Source: Nymphaea colorata (Eukaryota; Streptophyta; Magnoliopsida; Nymphaeales; Nymphaeaceae). Taken from it: a stretch of 64,000 nucleotides of DNA. The DNA lies in assembly GCF_008831285.2 (NCBI RefSeq), contig NW_022204507.1:6344174-6408173 (forward strand), read 5' to 3'. Shown here piece after piece: positions 11,335 to 22,879 of the stretch. The stretch's first letter is position 1, and every line of letters begins with the position of its first letter. The position numbers and the translations under genes were made by a program. The notes below the pieces were generated by a model. That model had not been told where the DNA came from. It worked only from the letters and a program-made list of their open reading frames with translations, and did not search any database.

Positions 11335-12360
11335 AAATGAAAATTGCTAAATCATACTTTCTCCAGTAAAGCTCTTGAGAAGACGACGATGACGTTGATG
11401 ATGGTGGAGTTGCCAACAACAAGCTCATGAGGAGGCCTGCGACACACTTTACACCTAAGAGAGGAAATAAACTCTCTACCCCTTCTTGATATGCTCCCCA
11501 TCCCTGTTTCCATCACAGAAGCTCTCTTTCTCTCCCTCTCATGTGTTTAGTCTAGTATCGATGACATGGGTGGATGTTCAAAGCTGGTATTATGCCTACG
11601 CTGGTGCGCAGGCTCTTGCGGATGCCAAGTACCCCAAAAGTGGGCTAGGGAGCCAGTGGGACAGGAGGGGCACTGATCATTTTCTTAAAGGCTATCGACT
11701 GTGCATGTAACCTGATCTCGTGGGTAGTGATTAAAAAATGCAGCTATAAAAGCAAGAAGACTTATGAAGAAAATATCACTTAAAGGCTATCGACCGTGCA
11801 TGTAACCTAAACCTCGTCATGTGCTCAACCTAGTTTGAATTGGTTTCAGAATCGGTTGATATTATTTAAAATTGGGGATTCAAATTTGGGTTCAGATTTA
11901 TAAATTTACAATAATGTAGAATAAAATACTTTATTTAGATTCGGATCTATAAATTTGGGTTTATATATCCATTATCTTTTTTTGTTTCCGATTGGGTATC
12001 TCTTGATGCTTAGTCTGAATCCAAATTTAATCGGATGCCAACTTTTAATATCGAATTCTATCTGACTTTTTATTTGGATATCAAACTTCTTTCTTTTCAT
12101 ATCTGTTTATTTAAAGAAACTTGATCAGATATTTGATCTGAATCAGATCCACTGACATCCGAATAACCAGCCTCCCCACGAAAGGCAAATAGGACGATGA
12201 ACCCCACGGGTCTCCGGAAGCTTGAGGAATTAAATGCCGACAAGGAAATAGAAAATGGCGACGAGAAATATGGGAGATGAAGATCTCTGATGATGTTACA
12301 GAGCCATTTGTGACGTGTTATTTCCACCGTCAATTGGCAGCATACATCATCACATCAGAT
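11335..12360. repeat. ~1-kb direct repeat, left copy
   Basis: This stretch matches 23750-24770 in the same orientation along its whole length. Both start AATTGCTAAATCATACTTTC, share GAGGAAATAAACTCTCTACC and CTCCCCATCCCTGTTTCC, and end GGCAGCATACATCATCACAT. The shared part includes a MITE-like block of GATCTGAATC-type words (about 11810-12165). Scattered substitutions and small indels separate the copies. This copy also has a duplicated phrase GGCTATCGACTGTGCATG (11692 and 11786). It may be a segmental duplication, or the two copies could be LTRs of a very large element; no primer site or polypurine tract was found to support the latter. Confidence 0.8.
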
Positions 12361-15300
12361 TCTATATCTATGTCATCTTCACACGAACATGCGAAATCCT
12401 TCTTCGTTCTTATTGCTTGGTCACTCTTCGCGTTCATTCTTCTCCTACTTTGTCAGCTTTAGTTGTTTCTCTTTTTCGGTTCTCATTTTTCATTAGATCT
12501 TGTTATTCATGTTTTTGTTATTACATCATTAGAAGGAAAGAAACAAGGGCGGCAAGTGTGATATAGCTCACATCTTTGAAGGTATGCTTCATGCAAATTA
12601 CGTCATATGTCCGCAACGCTGTTTCTCATACCTATATATATATTATGGCCCAAGTGAAAGGTAGGAGGTCATGAGTATGTGTCAATCCCTTCGTCCTGAA
12701 CCTTGGAGGCAAAGGAAGGAAGAAGCCGTGGCTGCCTGCACCTCTAAGGCCTCGTTACTGAGGCGGCCAGCTTCTTTTAGTTGTTTCTTCGTCTTATGGT
12801 CTGAAGGCTGGGGCAGAGGCAGAGGCAGGTGTAGGACTGTTTCGTGCATATTTATATTTATGGAATAATTACATAGTGTTTTGTTTGGTTCAAAATTCAA
12901 AGCATTACTGCCCTTCAGTGAAGGAACTTTTGGAAATTAATGAAAAAAGTTCTTACAACCCAACAGTTTTGCAAATCCTAACAAAAGGCATTCACAATGG
13001 TAGATGCAGCGATGGCTTTCCTAAACAGTGATGAGGAAAAAGAGAAACATCTTCTCAGTTCATATGTATGTGTACATCTCTTGAGTTTCATTTTCTGTTG
13101 TTCCCTAGCAGAAGAATTCTTTGGGCGTGCCAATTCGACTGCTCGCGAGCAATTAGCGGCTTTTCATAAAAGATAATAAGACAGCATCTTCCTGGACGCA
13201 TCCATGGAGGCAGAGGTAAATCTATGGAGAAGCTTAGTCATCATCAAAGAGGGGCCAGCAAAGTAAAATTTTCATCATTTAACTTCTCACACAAGCTTTC
13301 CTTTTTCTTTTCTTCTCTTTTGGTAATTCAATAATAGGTTGAAACCTCACACCCTTTCCCCCATCCCTGTTCAAGGCTGTCGAACGGTTCTTTTCTTCCC
13401 TTTAAAATGAGTAGTTTTTCATCGATTCTTGACCACAAAATGACGACATTCATCGTTAGGGTAGCCATTCTTTTTCTTTCAATTAATTAAATATCAAAGA
13501 AGGGCAAGAATGAAGCACAAAACGCTAAGGTTATTGAACCAAATTACTCAAAATGTCAACCAATAATTGTATTGGGCATGGTTATGTCATTCATGAAAGA
13601 AAAATAAGCCAGTGCAGTCACAGTCTTCCAAATGAAATAGAAATGTATATTGCTTCCTTCTAATTAATGCTTTATTTTTTTTAGTATCGTTGTTGCCATT
13701 TTTTTTAGCTAATTCTCTCCTTTCTTTCAGTCCAGTTGTATAAACAACCACAGAATCACGGTCTTTCAATTGTTAAAGGTTGTTAATGTCATATTGTATT
13801 TTGGTTCTAAAATGTTCGTTCTTGCTTGTTTGGTAATCACTTTGTTTAGAAGAGTACTATAACCTATTAAAGAAAACAACTGATAAGAAAATTATCTTCG
13901 CCTAATTCATTGTAATTGAAAATATATGAATCCATACTGCCTATATGTGAGTAGAGAGAGAAATAAGGTTTGATGAGTATATATTGAATTAAATCGGACC
14001 ATAATACCCAGCCTGCCCGACCTGCCCGTTTTTTTCTTTTTTTACCTGGCCGGCCCTTAGGTTTGATAGCGGAATAAACTCTACAATATACATTGATTTT
14101 CTTTTGGCATATGCAAACCATTCACATTGAAGCCACCCAACACATTTTTAAATTGCAATGTTCTCAGGGAGAGAGAGGAGAGAGAGAGAGATAGCCCTGG
14201 TCTGCCGAAGCCAAATCGAACTATAAACGAACAAAAAGGAGAAAACTGGAAAATCATTGGAATTTGGGAAATAGTTGGCAAATACAGGGCGTCTAACTCG
14301 TTAATTATATGTCAGTTGATATCAACTAATTTGAAAGTGAATTTTTTGTTTTTTTTTTCTATTGTAGATAAAAGTTACATAGAAAATATAAATTAATCAA
14401 GATCAGAATATGCCTAACAACAGGTTGTGAGCCAAACAGAAAAATATATACCATGTTTGAAAAATATATACCAAGTTTGAAAACCCAGAAAACCAGCTAT
14501 GCTTCATGTCTCTATTTGTTTCAACATGCGTGATGGTCGATCGAGCAGAAAATTTCATACGATCCTCCCCAATTTTTTGAAAAAATATGATAACAGATAT
14601 TAAGAGAAACCAATTTTCTAAGCTTTAACTCACTAATATTTCATTTGTGTTTTTGTAAAAAAACAACGATATCTCTCCCCCTCTCTCTCGCAGCCCCCCC
14701 CACCCCCTAACAAAAAATAAATAAATAAAATTCAATTATTGGCTGTTCGTTCATTGGTGCACTGTTTGGGATGTCCACTATACATGAGCATCCACAATCC
14801 TGCAAATGTTGCTGTTGTCTTAAAGATATGCACAATGAGCTAGAATCAACAGATTAATTGGCACCATTTTGGGGATTTTGTTCAGTCTTGTTAGCAACCG
14901 ACACACATCACTTTTATTAATGACTTTTCAAAATATTTTTGTAAAAAACTTAATAGCTTCAATATTAATTAATTTTGAATAATTTACTGTGGAAATTAAT
15001 ATCCTCCTATGTGTTAATTTCCAATCCTGATGCCAATTAACTAAGCTAAACATGCCAAATTGTTTCGTTCTGACAACAAGAATAGATGCTTCTATATTTA
15101 TTCAGAAATTAGTATATAGCTTTTATTGGTCCTTTAAACCAAATTAATTATATATCTTCGGGAGTTCTAGACTTAAATATGCTTTTTAATATTATGGAAC
15201 ATATTAAGTTAAAACTGCTAAGTGATTTACAGGTTCTTACGTAACAGATTTGTGCTTTTCACAAGGATAAACAATAGGAATATTTGCAATTATTTGCTGC

Positions 15301-15800
15301 ATTAAGAATAAAATTCACATGAAATGGAGGCACTTTGGGGTGTTACTCTGAGCAAGCTGTTACTGCAACCAGATCCCAAAGGGAGGCACTAATTGGGACT
15401 TGTTATATATGCATTGTTTTAATATATTTTAATATAATGTCAGGAAGAAGAACTTAAATTAATTCACCATTATTGCACTGCAAACTACTCCATACATTAG
15501 ATGGTCCGAGTAAATGACATGTCTATGATAAACCACAAAATAAGTAACAACACATAGAGAGTTCAAAATTTTGAGACCCACTTTGTAAACTTAATTGATT
15601 TCCTCCATTCCTACCCACTTAGTATTACCTTTTAGTACTGCTTCATCATTTGAACCACTCAGATCCACATTTTATAGGTAACTCAATCATTTTCTAGTGC
15701 ACTATTCTCATTTAAAACATCTCATATTTCATCCTTTAATTTTATTGATTTTTTGAAGTCAATTAATTGCAAAACGTTGCATTCTTGGATACATGTTCTA
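12361..15800. other. No recognisable gene; AT-rich intergenic DNA
   Basis: No domain seen on either strand. It contains the inverted partner of the 1617-1670 repeat (12707-12755), a GA microsatellite (about 14167-14192), a short pyrimidine/C-rich patch (about 14675-14708) and many homopolymer A/T runs. Short open stretches near 12.7 and 14.1 kb are low complexity. Confidence 0.45.
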
Positions 15801-15814
15801 TACGAACACCACAT

Positions 15815-15973
15815 TCTGGATATATGTTACAACACAATCACACTTCAACCTTCTAGAAACTTCCACATGTGTGACAAGGAACACCATGATTCAATTTTAC
15901 AGTTTTACAATGGGCGTAAAGAAAACAGAGTTAATAACACGGCTTTAACAATTAGTTTTCATTTTTCATAACA
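15815..15973 (-). repeat. Copia-A 3' LTR, recognisable part
   Basis: This part matches 23540-23693: both contain CACATGTGTGACAA-GAACACCA, GATTCAATTTTACA and GTTTTCATTTTT, and end TAACA. The right end at 15973 abuts a purine tract on the minus strand (GAAGGAGGGG), as expected for a 3' LTR of a minus-strand element. Similarity fades left of about 15815, so the full LTR may begin further left. Confidence 0.65.
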
Positions 15974-17520
15974 CCCCTCCTTCAAACTGGTGAATGAGGT
16001 CTCCAAAACCCAGTTTGAACTTTTAAAATTTGACTTGATCTTTGACAAGGGACTTGGTTAATAGATCAGCCAATGTAAGTACGATGGAACATAGCTTGTG
16101 ACAATTGTTCCGTTTTTTGCTTGCTCACGCACTAGAAGCAGTCGATCTCCCCATGCTTGGTGCTTTCATGTAAAATTGAGCTCACTGCCACTTGTAATGC
16201 TGATCTCATCACAAAGAAGCTCGCTGGTGAAGGAGGAGGCACTTGGAGGTCTTTTAGAAGACATCTTATCCATATAAGTTCTCAGCAGTAGTTACGCAAT
16301 ATTTTTATTCCGGCTGAGAAGTGAGATACTATGCTCAGTTTTTATGTTTTTCAGAAGATTAGACATTCTCCTAATTAAACATAGTAACCAGAGATTGATT
16401 TTTTGGAGTCTTTGCAAGCTCCGTAGTTGGCATCAAAATACACGGTAAGCTTGAAATTGTCATGTACTGAAGAAAATTCCATGACTGCGTGAAGTTTGAG
16501 ATAGCATAATACTTTTATAGCAGAATTGTAGTGAGTAGTCGTTTCTGCATATGGTGGCTAGGAAAGTAAATAGCAAAAACTATTTCTGGCCTGGTTATAG
16601 TCAGATATATAAGATGCCCCCAAGTCTTTGAAACAGTGAAGATTTTTTAAATCTTATCCATCATTGGCAGCAAGGGTTTGACAAGGTACCATGCGATCCT
16701 CAGATGGCTTGGCATTGAGAAGGCTTAATTCATCAATAATGCCACAAAAATACATGCGCCGTGACGAAAATATTCATTTTTCCCTTTGCTAAGCTCTAGG
16801 CGAAGGAAATATTTTAAGTTGCCCATCTTTCATGCAAAATCTTTTGCCAAGATACATTTGAAGTTTTCTAGGTGTTCCATATCATTTCCTGCAACAATGA
16901 GAGCATTGATGTACACCAAATTACCATGAACACCCTTTCTCTTTGATATGCACACAGTGTGTAATCACACTTGGATTGCATAAAACCGTAGCTCACCACT
17001 TCTGACAGAACTTCAAGAACCTGTTTTGAGGAGCATGTTTCAGCCCAGAGATAAACTTGATTAGCTTGCACAATTTTGCTTCTCCTTTTTCACAATAACT
17101 AGGAGGCAATGCCATGTAGATTTCTTCATTCAATATCCGTTTAGAAAGAAGTTATACACATCCATTTGTTGTGGCACCCAATTTCGTTTTGCAGCTATTG
17201 CAATCAAACAACAAATAATAAAAGTTTGGTGGCAGCAGCATAGGTCTCATGCAAATCCAAGCCTTCCACTTGTTCATACCCTTTGGCCACTAATATGGCT
17301 TTGAACCTTTCTATTTCACCATTCCCTTATACTTGATCCGATAAACTCACTTGCAGCTGATGGGTTTGCATTATTTGAAGGGGAGACTAGGGTCCAAGTA
17401 TTGTTTGATTCCACTGCTATAATTTCTTCTTGCATGTCTCTTTTCCAATTTGTATGTTGCTCTGCTGACTAAAGCATGAAGGTTTGGTTTGAGAAAGATA
17501 TTCAACAGGAAGCTTTTAAG
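15974..17520 (-). pseudogene. Copia-A reverse transcriptase-RNase H, degenerate
   Basis: On the minus strand the coding order is RT then RNase H, decaying toward the polypurine tract at 15974-15984. The C-terminal motif ADLLTKSLVKDQ (about 16065-16030) is the usual Copia end. RT thumb and palm pieces lie at 16550-16950, and the RT start, with an ERFKAILVAKGYEQ-like segment, lies at about 17310-17255. Multiple stops and frame changes interrupt it, so no active enzyme can be made. It is continuous with the integrase piece on its right and belongs to the same element. Confidence 0.75.
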
Positions 17521-17650
17521 AGCAGCTGAAAATGGGAAAAATACAACTTATGACAAATGATACCTTGTGGAAGCCCTTTTCTAGGGAAGTATTTGTTTCA
17601 ACCTCATCACTTGATTCTAAAACAATTTCAGGTGGTTGTTCAATGTTTGT

Positions 17651-17940
17651 ACAATCAGTAGTCATGACATCATCTTGGCTTTCAGTCAGTCGACAAGAAC
17701 AAGGGCCTTGTTCACTTGAATTTCTATCTCAAGTGTATGATTGTCATCAAATGTGAGAGGAATAACTTGAAAATGTGGGACTTTGCTCCGATACTTTGAG
17801 AATTTGAAGGGAAATTCAGTTTGATTGAAGACCATATCCCTACAATCAGTAGTCATGACATCATCTTGGCTTTCAGTCAAGTGACAAGAACAAGGGCCTC
17901 GCTAATTGAATTTCTGCTCTCAAGTGTATGATTGTCATCA
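17651..17940 (-). repeat. 191-bp tandem duplication at integrase-RT boundary of Copia-A
   Basis: ACAATCAGTAGTCATGACAT occurs at 17651 and again at 17842, followed in both by TTGGCTTTCAGTCA and GTGTATGATTGTCATCA. The duplicated unit includes the end of integrase (GACCATATCCCT, the complement of a RDMVF-type motif). The second copy is partial. The few differences between the copies suggest the duplication arose after insertion or shortly before. Confidence 0.85.
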
Positions 17941-19180
17941 TTGAAGACCATATCCCTGCAAACGATTTTTTTTTGGTTTCCAAATCAAGCAGATTGTAGC
18001 CTTTTTGTTCAATAGGATACCCAATGAACACACCTTGCTGAACCTTGTGACTGGGATCGAATTCGGATCCAATATATCCTTAATCATGTCAGCTTTTTCG
18101 GATATTCAAATATTCAGATTCGAATTCGAATAAAGAAAATCATATCTGATCCCAAAATCCAATTTACGATCTGAATCTGATTTTTATATTTATATCTGAA
18201 TCCAAATTTTGAACCAGATTTTGCTAATTTTCAAAATTTAATAGCAGTAGATATAGGATATTTGTCTTAAAATGAATCTGATCCGAATTTGTATCCGAAT
18301 TTGATCGGATATTAATGTGTATCTGAATCTGAAATCGTATATGATTGGATGTCATTTATTAAATCCGAATCCAATCTGATTTCCTAATTGGATATTAATT
18401 TTTTTCCATATCCTATTTTTTTGGATCGGATTGGTCAGATATCCATTTCAAATCAGATATATTGACATCCCTACATGTGACCGAATTTTCCATGTGGTTT
18501 GAGGTTGGTAGAAAAATACAAACTACCAAACACGCATATATGCTTGTAAGGTGGGTTTCTTTTAAATAATTTTTCAAAGGGAGATTCATTGTCTAGTTCT
18601 TTTTTTTTGGATGGGGTCCTATTTGTTAAATATGTGGCTGTTAATACACGTAAGTCCCAACATTTTAAGGGTAGACCTGACTGAAATTGAGAGCATACAC
18701 CACAATCAAGATGTTCTGATGCTTTCTCCCAACTATGCCATTTTGTTGAGGCATGTAGGGGCATGAATGTTGATGCAGGATGTCTCTATCATGAAAAAAA
18801 AATTGTCATTTGAGAAGAACTCGGTTCCACTATCTATCCTAATTTTAGCACATCTGTTTTGAATTGTTTCAGTCATGTTAATGAAATGTTTAAGCAAATC
18901 ACCTACTTCACGTTTATACTTCAATAGGTAAACCCACATGGCTCTTGAAAAATCATCCATAATAGACAAAAAGTAATGTGCTTGAGTATGCGATGCTTGG
19001 GAAACATCACAATGTAGCAAATCAAAAGCTTTAGCAAAACAAGATTCACTTAATTTGAACATCAATCTATATTGTTTAGCAACACTACATACTTCACAGA
19101 AATTATTTGACAACTTAATGATAGAGTCATGCTTTCAGAGCATTTGATTCTTTGAGTAGGATGGTTGGCCAAGTCTCATA
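17760..19180 (-). pseudogene. Copia-A integrase, split by a MITE
   Basis: From right to left on the minus strand: a pre-integrase tip WHMRLGQPS (about 19185-19155), a zinc-finger-like FCEVCSVAKQ (19100-19070), then the rve core with LLHCDVSQ (first Asp), MDDFSRAMWVYLLK, and IDSGTEFF (second acidic position, altered from RSDNGTEF). After a frameshift near 18740 that removes the QQNG-ERK context comes AATYLTNRTPSKK-like sequence and YKHICVFGSLYF. The reading frame then meets a 422-bp insertion at 18473 and resumes at 18043 with QQGVFIGYPIEQKGYN, the expected C-terminal domain. The enzyme is dead through both the frameshift and the insertion. Confidence 0.85.
18052..18473. mobile_element. hAT-like MITE inserted in Copia-A integrase
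   Basis: The 422-bp block is non-coding and built from repeated GATCTGAATC / ATCCGAATC words. It is flanked by CTTGTGAC (18044-18051) and CATGTGAC (18474-18481), a 7-of-8 match fitting the 8-bp target duplication of hAT elements. The ends are TGGGATCGA and TTGACATCCCTA; the right end read inverted (TAGGGATGTCAA) resembles hAT-type termini, while the left end is a poor partner. Removing the block plus one target copy leaves the host integrase in frame, which strongly supports the boundaries. The same end occurs at 24583. Confidence 0.8.
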
Positions 19181-19368
19181 TGCCAAACATGAAATCTGAT
19201 TGAGTGGGTTTCGTGAACAAGCAGTGTACAGTTGTAAGAGGTGACTTGAAAATGAAGAATTCCCCTGATGAATCACCCAGCTCAGTCCTCGTCATGGAGA
19301 TCAGGTCCTGCACAAGCACCTAGTAGTGGGGAAAATCAAATGACATTTGGTTTTCTGAATAAATCTGC

Positions 19369-19653
19369 TCACAGACAATATGTTGTAAGCAAACTTTGGA
19401 AGATAATACACTGTTTGAAGAAAAATGGAAGGTGATAGAACAGCTTTACTGACACGTGTTCTGTTGTCTGAACTCTAATTGAAAATGGAACAGCTAATTT
19501 TGTGTCATCTAGCAATGATTTATGGCAGCATGACATGTGGTGACTACCACCAATATCTATTACCCAGGTGTCCAGTTTGAAGAATGACATAGTCGAAAGT
19601 TTATTTGGGTTACTGATCGATTTTTGAGGAGTTGTTTGAATTGAATAATTCAT
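19369..19653 (-). pseudogene. Copia-A protease fragment
   Basis: The minus strand reads DTWVIDIGGSHHMSC, the Copia aspartic protease start, where the usual DSGAS is changed to DIGGS. It is followed by a VRVQTTEHVSVK-like strand. It lies in the correct place between gag and pre-integrase. The pre-integrase stretch at 19120-19368 is out of frame with stops. Confidence 0.75.
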
Positions 19654-19710
19654 CTTGAGTTAGAATTGGAGCAGTGTCCTTGCTGAACTATTTTCCATGT
19701 GTGGTGGAGA

Positions 19711-20475
19711 TTAAGACATTGGAACCAGTTTTCCCTCCAACAGAGGCCATGATAATAGCCCCCTTGTCTTCCTCTGTTTTCCACCTATAAAGTTTGGAGG
19801 GTAACCATTTAATTTAAGCATCGTTCCTTTGATGTCCTGAAATCTTGCACTAATTGCAGAAGTATTGTGGGTGCTTGTTTTGTTGGTTTTCAAACACATT
19901 CAAATTTGCACTTGCTGAGAGACCAACATAATCAACAGCACTAGTTTGAAGACGAGCTTCTCCTCTTGAAGGACCAGTGCATGTCGTTTGTAGAGAAGGC
20001 AAGGGTTTCATAAGTAGAATTTGCCTTCTCATAGCAATGAATGAATCATTCAATCTCATAAGAAATTCAATCACTCTTCTTCTTGTTGCTTTTAGCAACC
20101 ACTTTCAGGGCATTGCAAGAGCATTCCGAAAGAACATCATAGGATGAAAGCTTATCCCAATATTGTAAAATAAAGAGCAACAGATATATTTTCTTGATTC
20201 AAACGACTAATGGAGGACTTGAGTTGGTATTTATGAGGGGTTGTGCTTTCAGCGAATCGGTCCTTTAGTGTGCCCAACTTCAATAGTTGTGGTGGTGTAG
20301 ATGATATTGCTTGATAATTCTTTTGAGATGGAGTTAAGAATCCATGAAAGTCCATGTGATTGCAAATGCCTCCACATCATGATCTCAGGAGCTGCAACGC
20401 TGGGTTTGGGAAGACTACCATCAACAAAGGTCAAGTTGTATTTTCTATTGATCTTACACACTTATATACAAAAGA
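19711..20475 (-). pseudogene. Copia-A gag, N-terminally truncated
   Basis: Minus-strand pieces give a plant Copia gag: NLTFVDGSLPKPS (20440-20400), SWILNSISKELSSNIIY (20345-20295), KDRFAESTTPHKYQLKSSIS (20265-20210, shifted frame), ENISVALYFT, then FLMRLNDSFIAMRRQILLM (20060-20005) and a degenerate zinc knuckle (19830-19780). At least one frameshift near 20280 and another near 19890 separate the pieces. The first gag residues are missing: the coding sequence stops at about 20475, where Copia-B LTR sequence begins, suggesting Copia-B was inserted into this gag with local loss. Confidence 0.8.
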
Positions 20476-20690
20476 AAAAGTAGTACATGGTTTTTAGTTT
20501 CAAGGACATTTGGCTGGCTCATCATATTCCATAATATTTGGCTGGCTCATCTTATCCCATGACATTTGGCTGGCTCATCTTATCCCATGACATTCGGCCG
20601 ACTCATCTTAACAGCTTCACTAACCAACTCAAAATCTTATTCTTAAGATGTCAGATAAAGATAAGAAGCGAATCTTAATTTTAACACTCC
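20475..20690 (-). repeat. Copia-B 3' LTR remnant with 28-bp repeats
   Basis: Between 20505 and 20610 the phrase CATTTGGCTGGCTCATCTTA plus TCCCATGA repeats about four times. The right end is TTTTAACA followed at once by CTCCCCCCTC, the complement of a GAGGGGGGAG polypurine tract, so this is the 3' LTR end of a minus-strand element. A single copy of the same 28-bp word plus its lead-in (GTTTCAA) is present at 23427-23475, probably the other LTR. Confidence 0.65.
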
Positions 20691-20699
20691 CCCCTCAAA

Positions 20700-21460
20700 C
20701 TAAGTGTAGAAATTTCTTATGTTCAGTTTGGATAGAAGATGATTAAATGGTTCCTTGCATAAGGCCGTAGTGAATAAGTTGCCAGCTGATCTTTGCTCTT
20801 AATGTAACTGGTTCACACTATACCTTGATTTATCTTTTCTCATTCAACATGACAGTCTAAATCCATATGTTGGGTATGCTCATGAAAAACTAGATTGGCT
20901 GCAATATGCATGGCAGCCTGATTGTTGTAGTATAGATTTGTCGGTTGTAGATGTCTCACCCTAGATCCGACAACAAGAATTTTAACCTTTGCCAACGCCT
21001 TGTATTCTGCTTCCACAAGAATTTTAACTAGTTATGGACCTTCGCGTTTCTTGACACGCCACCCAATCATAATCACAAAACACACTCATTTGAAGATTGG
21101 TTTGTTTGCTTAGGAGAATACCTTCTTCGAGACCGTGCTTTCATTCCACTAGAAATTCCATTGGCTTGGCACCCGTTATACTTGTTTCGCTTATAATCTT
21201 GAGAGCATACGTTTGCTGCAAAACATAAATTCCTGCACTTGAACAAGCAATTTCTAAACCCAAAAAATATTTAAGAGTGCAGGCGTGTCTTGTATCACTC
21301 AATAGTACCATCTGATCGGAACTTGATTTTGTAAACTCACTTGCAACCGATGGGCTTAACTCCTTCTGGAAAGTGGTCATTGCCCAAGTGTTGTTTTCCT
21401 TTAGTGCACTAGTTTCTATGTTCATTGTGTCTCGCCACTCCCTATGTCCAACTGCCACTG
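20700..21460 (-). pseudogene. Copia-B RT/RNase H deletion derivative
   Basis: Minus strand. An RT start (HREWRDTMNIETSALKENN, 21445-21390; then NTWAM) runs within about 50 residues into the thumb (LKYFLGLEIACSSAGIYVLQ, 21275-21215), so the whole catalytic palm, including the YVDD motif, has been deleted. RNase H follows in broken frames at 21060-20740, ending at the polypurine tract. No active RT can be made. Confidence 0.8.
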
Positions 21461-21594
21461 CAAAGGTTTTTAGGAGAGAAACTAGAAAGTGAAGTAAAGT
21501 TAAAAAGTGGGTACCTTGTGCCTTTCATTGCATTGAATGTCAAGTTACCATTGGTCGAGGGAGCCGAAATAAGAGAGCAATAGAAATCCCACAT

Positions 21595-22860
21595 TCAAAT
21601 CCTGCAAGACACAATGAGTAGGGAAGAAGTTACGGAAAAGTTTAGTGCCTTGGTCAATTGACTAACAGAGAGTAGGTTCAATTTGAAAGAGAGAATATAC
21701 AAGGAATTTTCAAGAGTGAATGGTGGTAGTTTAACATCATTGGTTTGATGGACTGTTATTGTATGTCCATTAGGTAGGTTTATAGGTACTGGCAATTGGT
21801 TGGTTTTTGAAGTAGAGAGCTATCGGCACAAATGCACCGACTTGACCCAAATCGATAATCCAAGGAAGATGGGAGACACTAGATGAAGATATATTACCTG
21901 TGAAATTGATAGAGGCAGACGGAGTTCTAGCAAGTGATAAGAGTTTATGATAATCATACATGGTGGTTGAAGGTACAACTTCCTTGGAAGTTTGACCATT
22001 GCTGCAAAGAAACTAGTACCATCGTTGCATGGAGGTCCACCGGCCTTTGATTATGAATTGTAGCTGCAGCTAGTGGTGGCCAAAAGTTGGGATCATGGAA
22101 TCGATGTCCTCGAGGATAGCCATTAAACTTGAAACATTTATCTTTCACATGACCTGTGCTATGACAATAGCTATAGTTGGTCGACTTTGACATCCTTCTT
22201 TATTGCATTCAAAGTTGAAACTTTGTTCAAGTGATGCTGCTTTGGGAATATGATTGTGTGGTATTGCCAAGGTGGTGTGAGAGGCTGACGGTGTGAATCT
22301 TGCTTCATGCTGCTGTCCTCCTGCAAAACTAGAGCAGATAATTTGTTTAATATGGATAAGGGATCAAGCAATAAAATCTGTCCTCTAACGAGCACAGGCA
22401 CGGATTGTAGTAATTTAATTCTTCCCAAAGCACTTTGATTTTTATATAATATGTTTTATAATATGTAGTAACAGACATGGACGTTGCTGTAATCAATGTA
22501 TTGAACTGTGTAGCTGAAAGACTCTTGGTGCAAGACTCTGAGTAATCTTTCTTTTAACTCCTCCCATATTACTTGATCTGAGGTAGCATAAGCGATGCTA
22601 TCATGAATCTCCTTACTAATTGAATTACGAATCCATGCTAGAACCAGATTGTTACATCATACCCACAACATAGATTATGCTCATCCTCTTTAGGCTCTTT
22701 GATAGTCCCATCTATGAATCCTAACTTGTTTTTGGCTGATAGAGCCACAGTCATAACTCTGCTGCAGATTGCATAGTTATCATCGATAAGTCGTTGAGAT
22801 ACTAACCCACTTTCGAAATTATCCGAATGATGCAAATAGAAGAGATCAGATATCACTTGG
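21595..22860 (-). pseudogene. Copia-B gag and protease, degenerate
   Basis: Minus strand. The gag N-terminus (FYLHHSDNFESGLVSQRL, then MTVALSAKNKLGFIDGTI) lies at 22840-22690. The middle of gag is broken by stops at 22640-22430. A zinc knuckle YCHSTGHVKDKC with its first Cys changed to Tyr is at 22180-22140, followed by FNGYPRGHRF. The protease start WIIDLGQVGAF (DSGAS changed to DLGQV) is at 21870-21835, and the chain ends with LPNGHTITVHQTNDVKLPPF and LNLLSVSQLTKALNF at 21775-21640. Integrase is absent: the next coding piece to the left is RT. A possible weak primer site (TGATCAGAGC) lies at 22968-22977. Confidence 0.8.
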
Positions 22861-22879
22861 GAATTTCATGGCCATTGAT

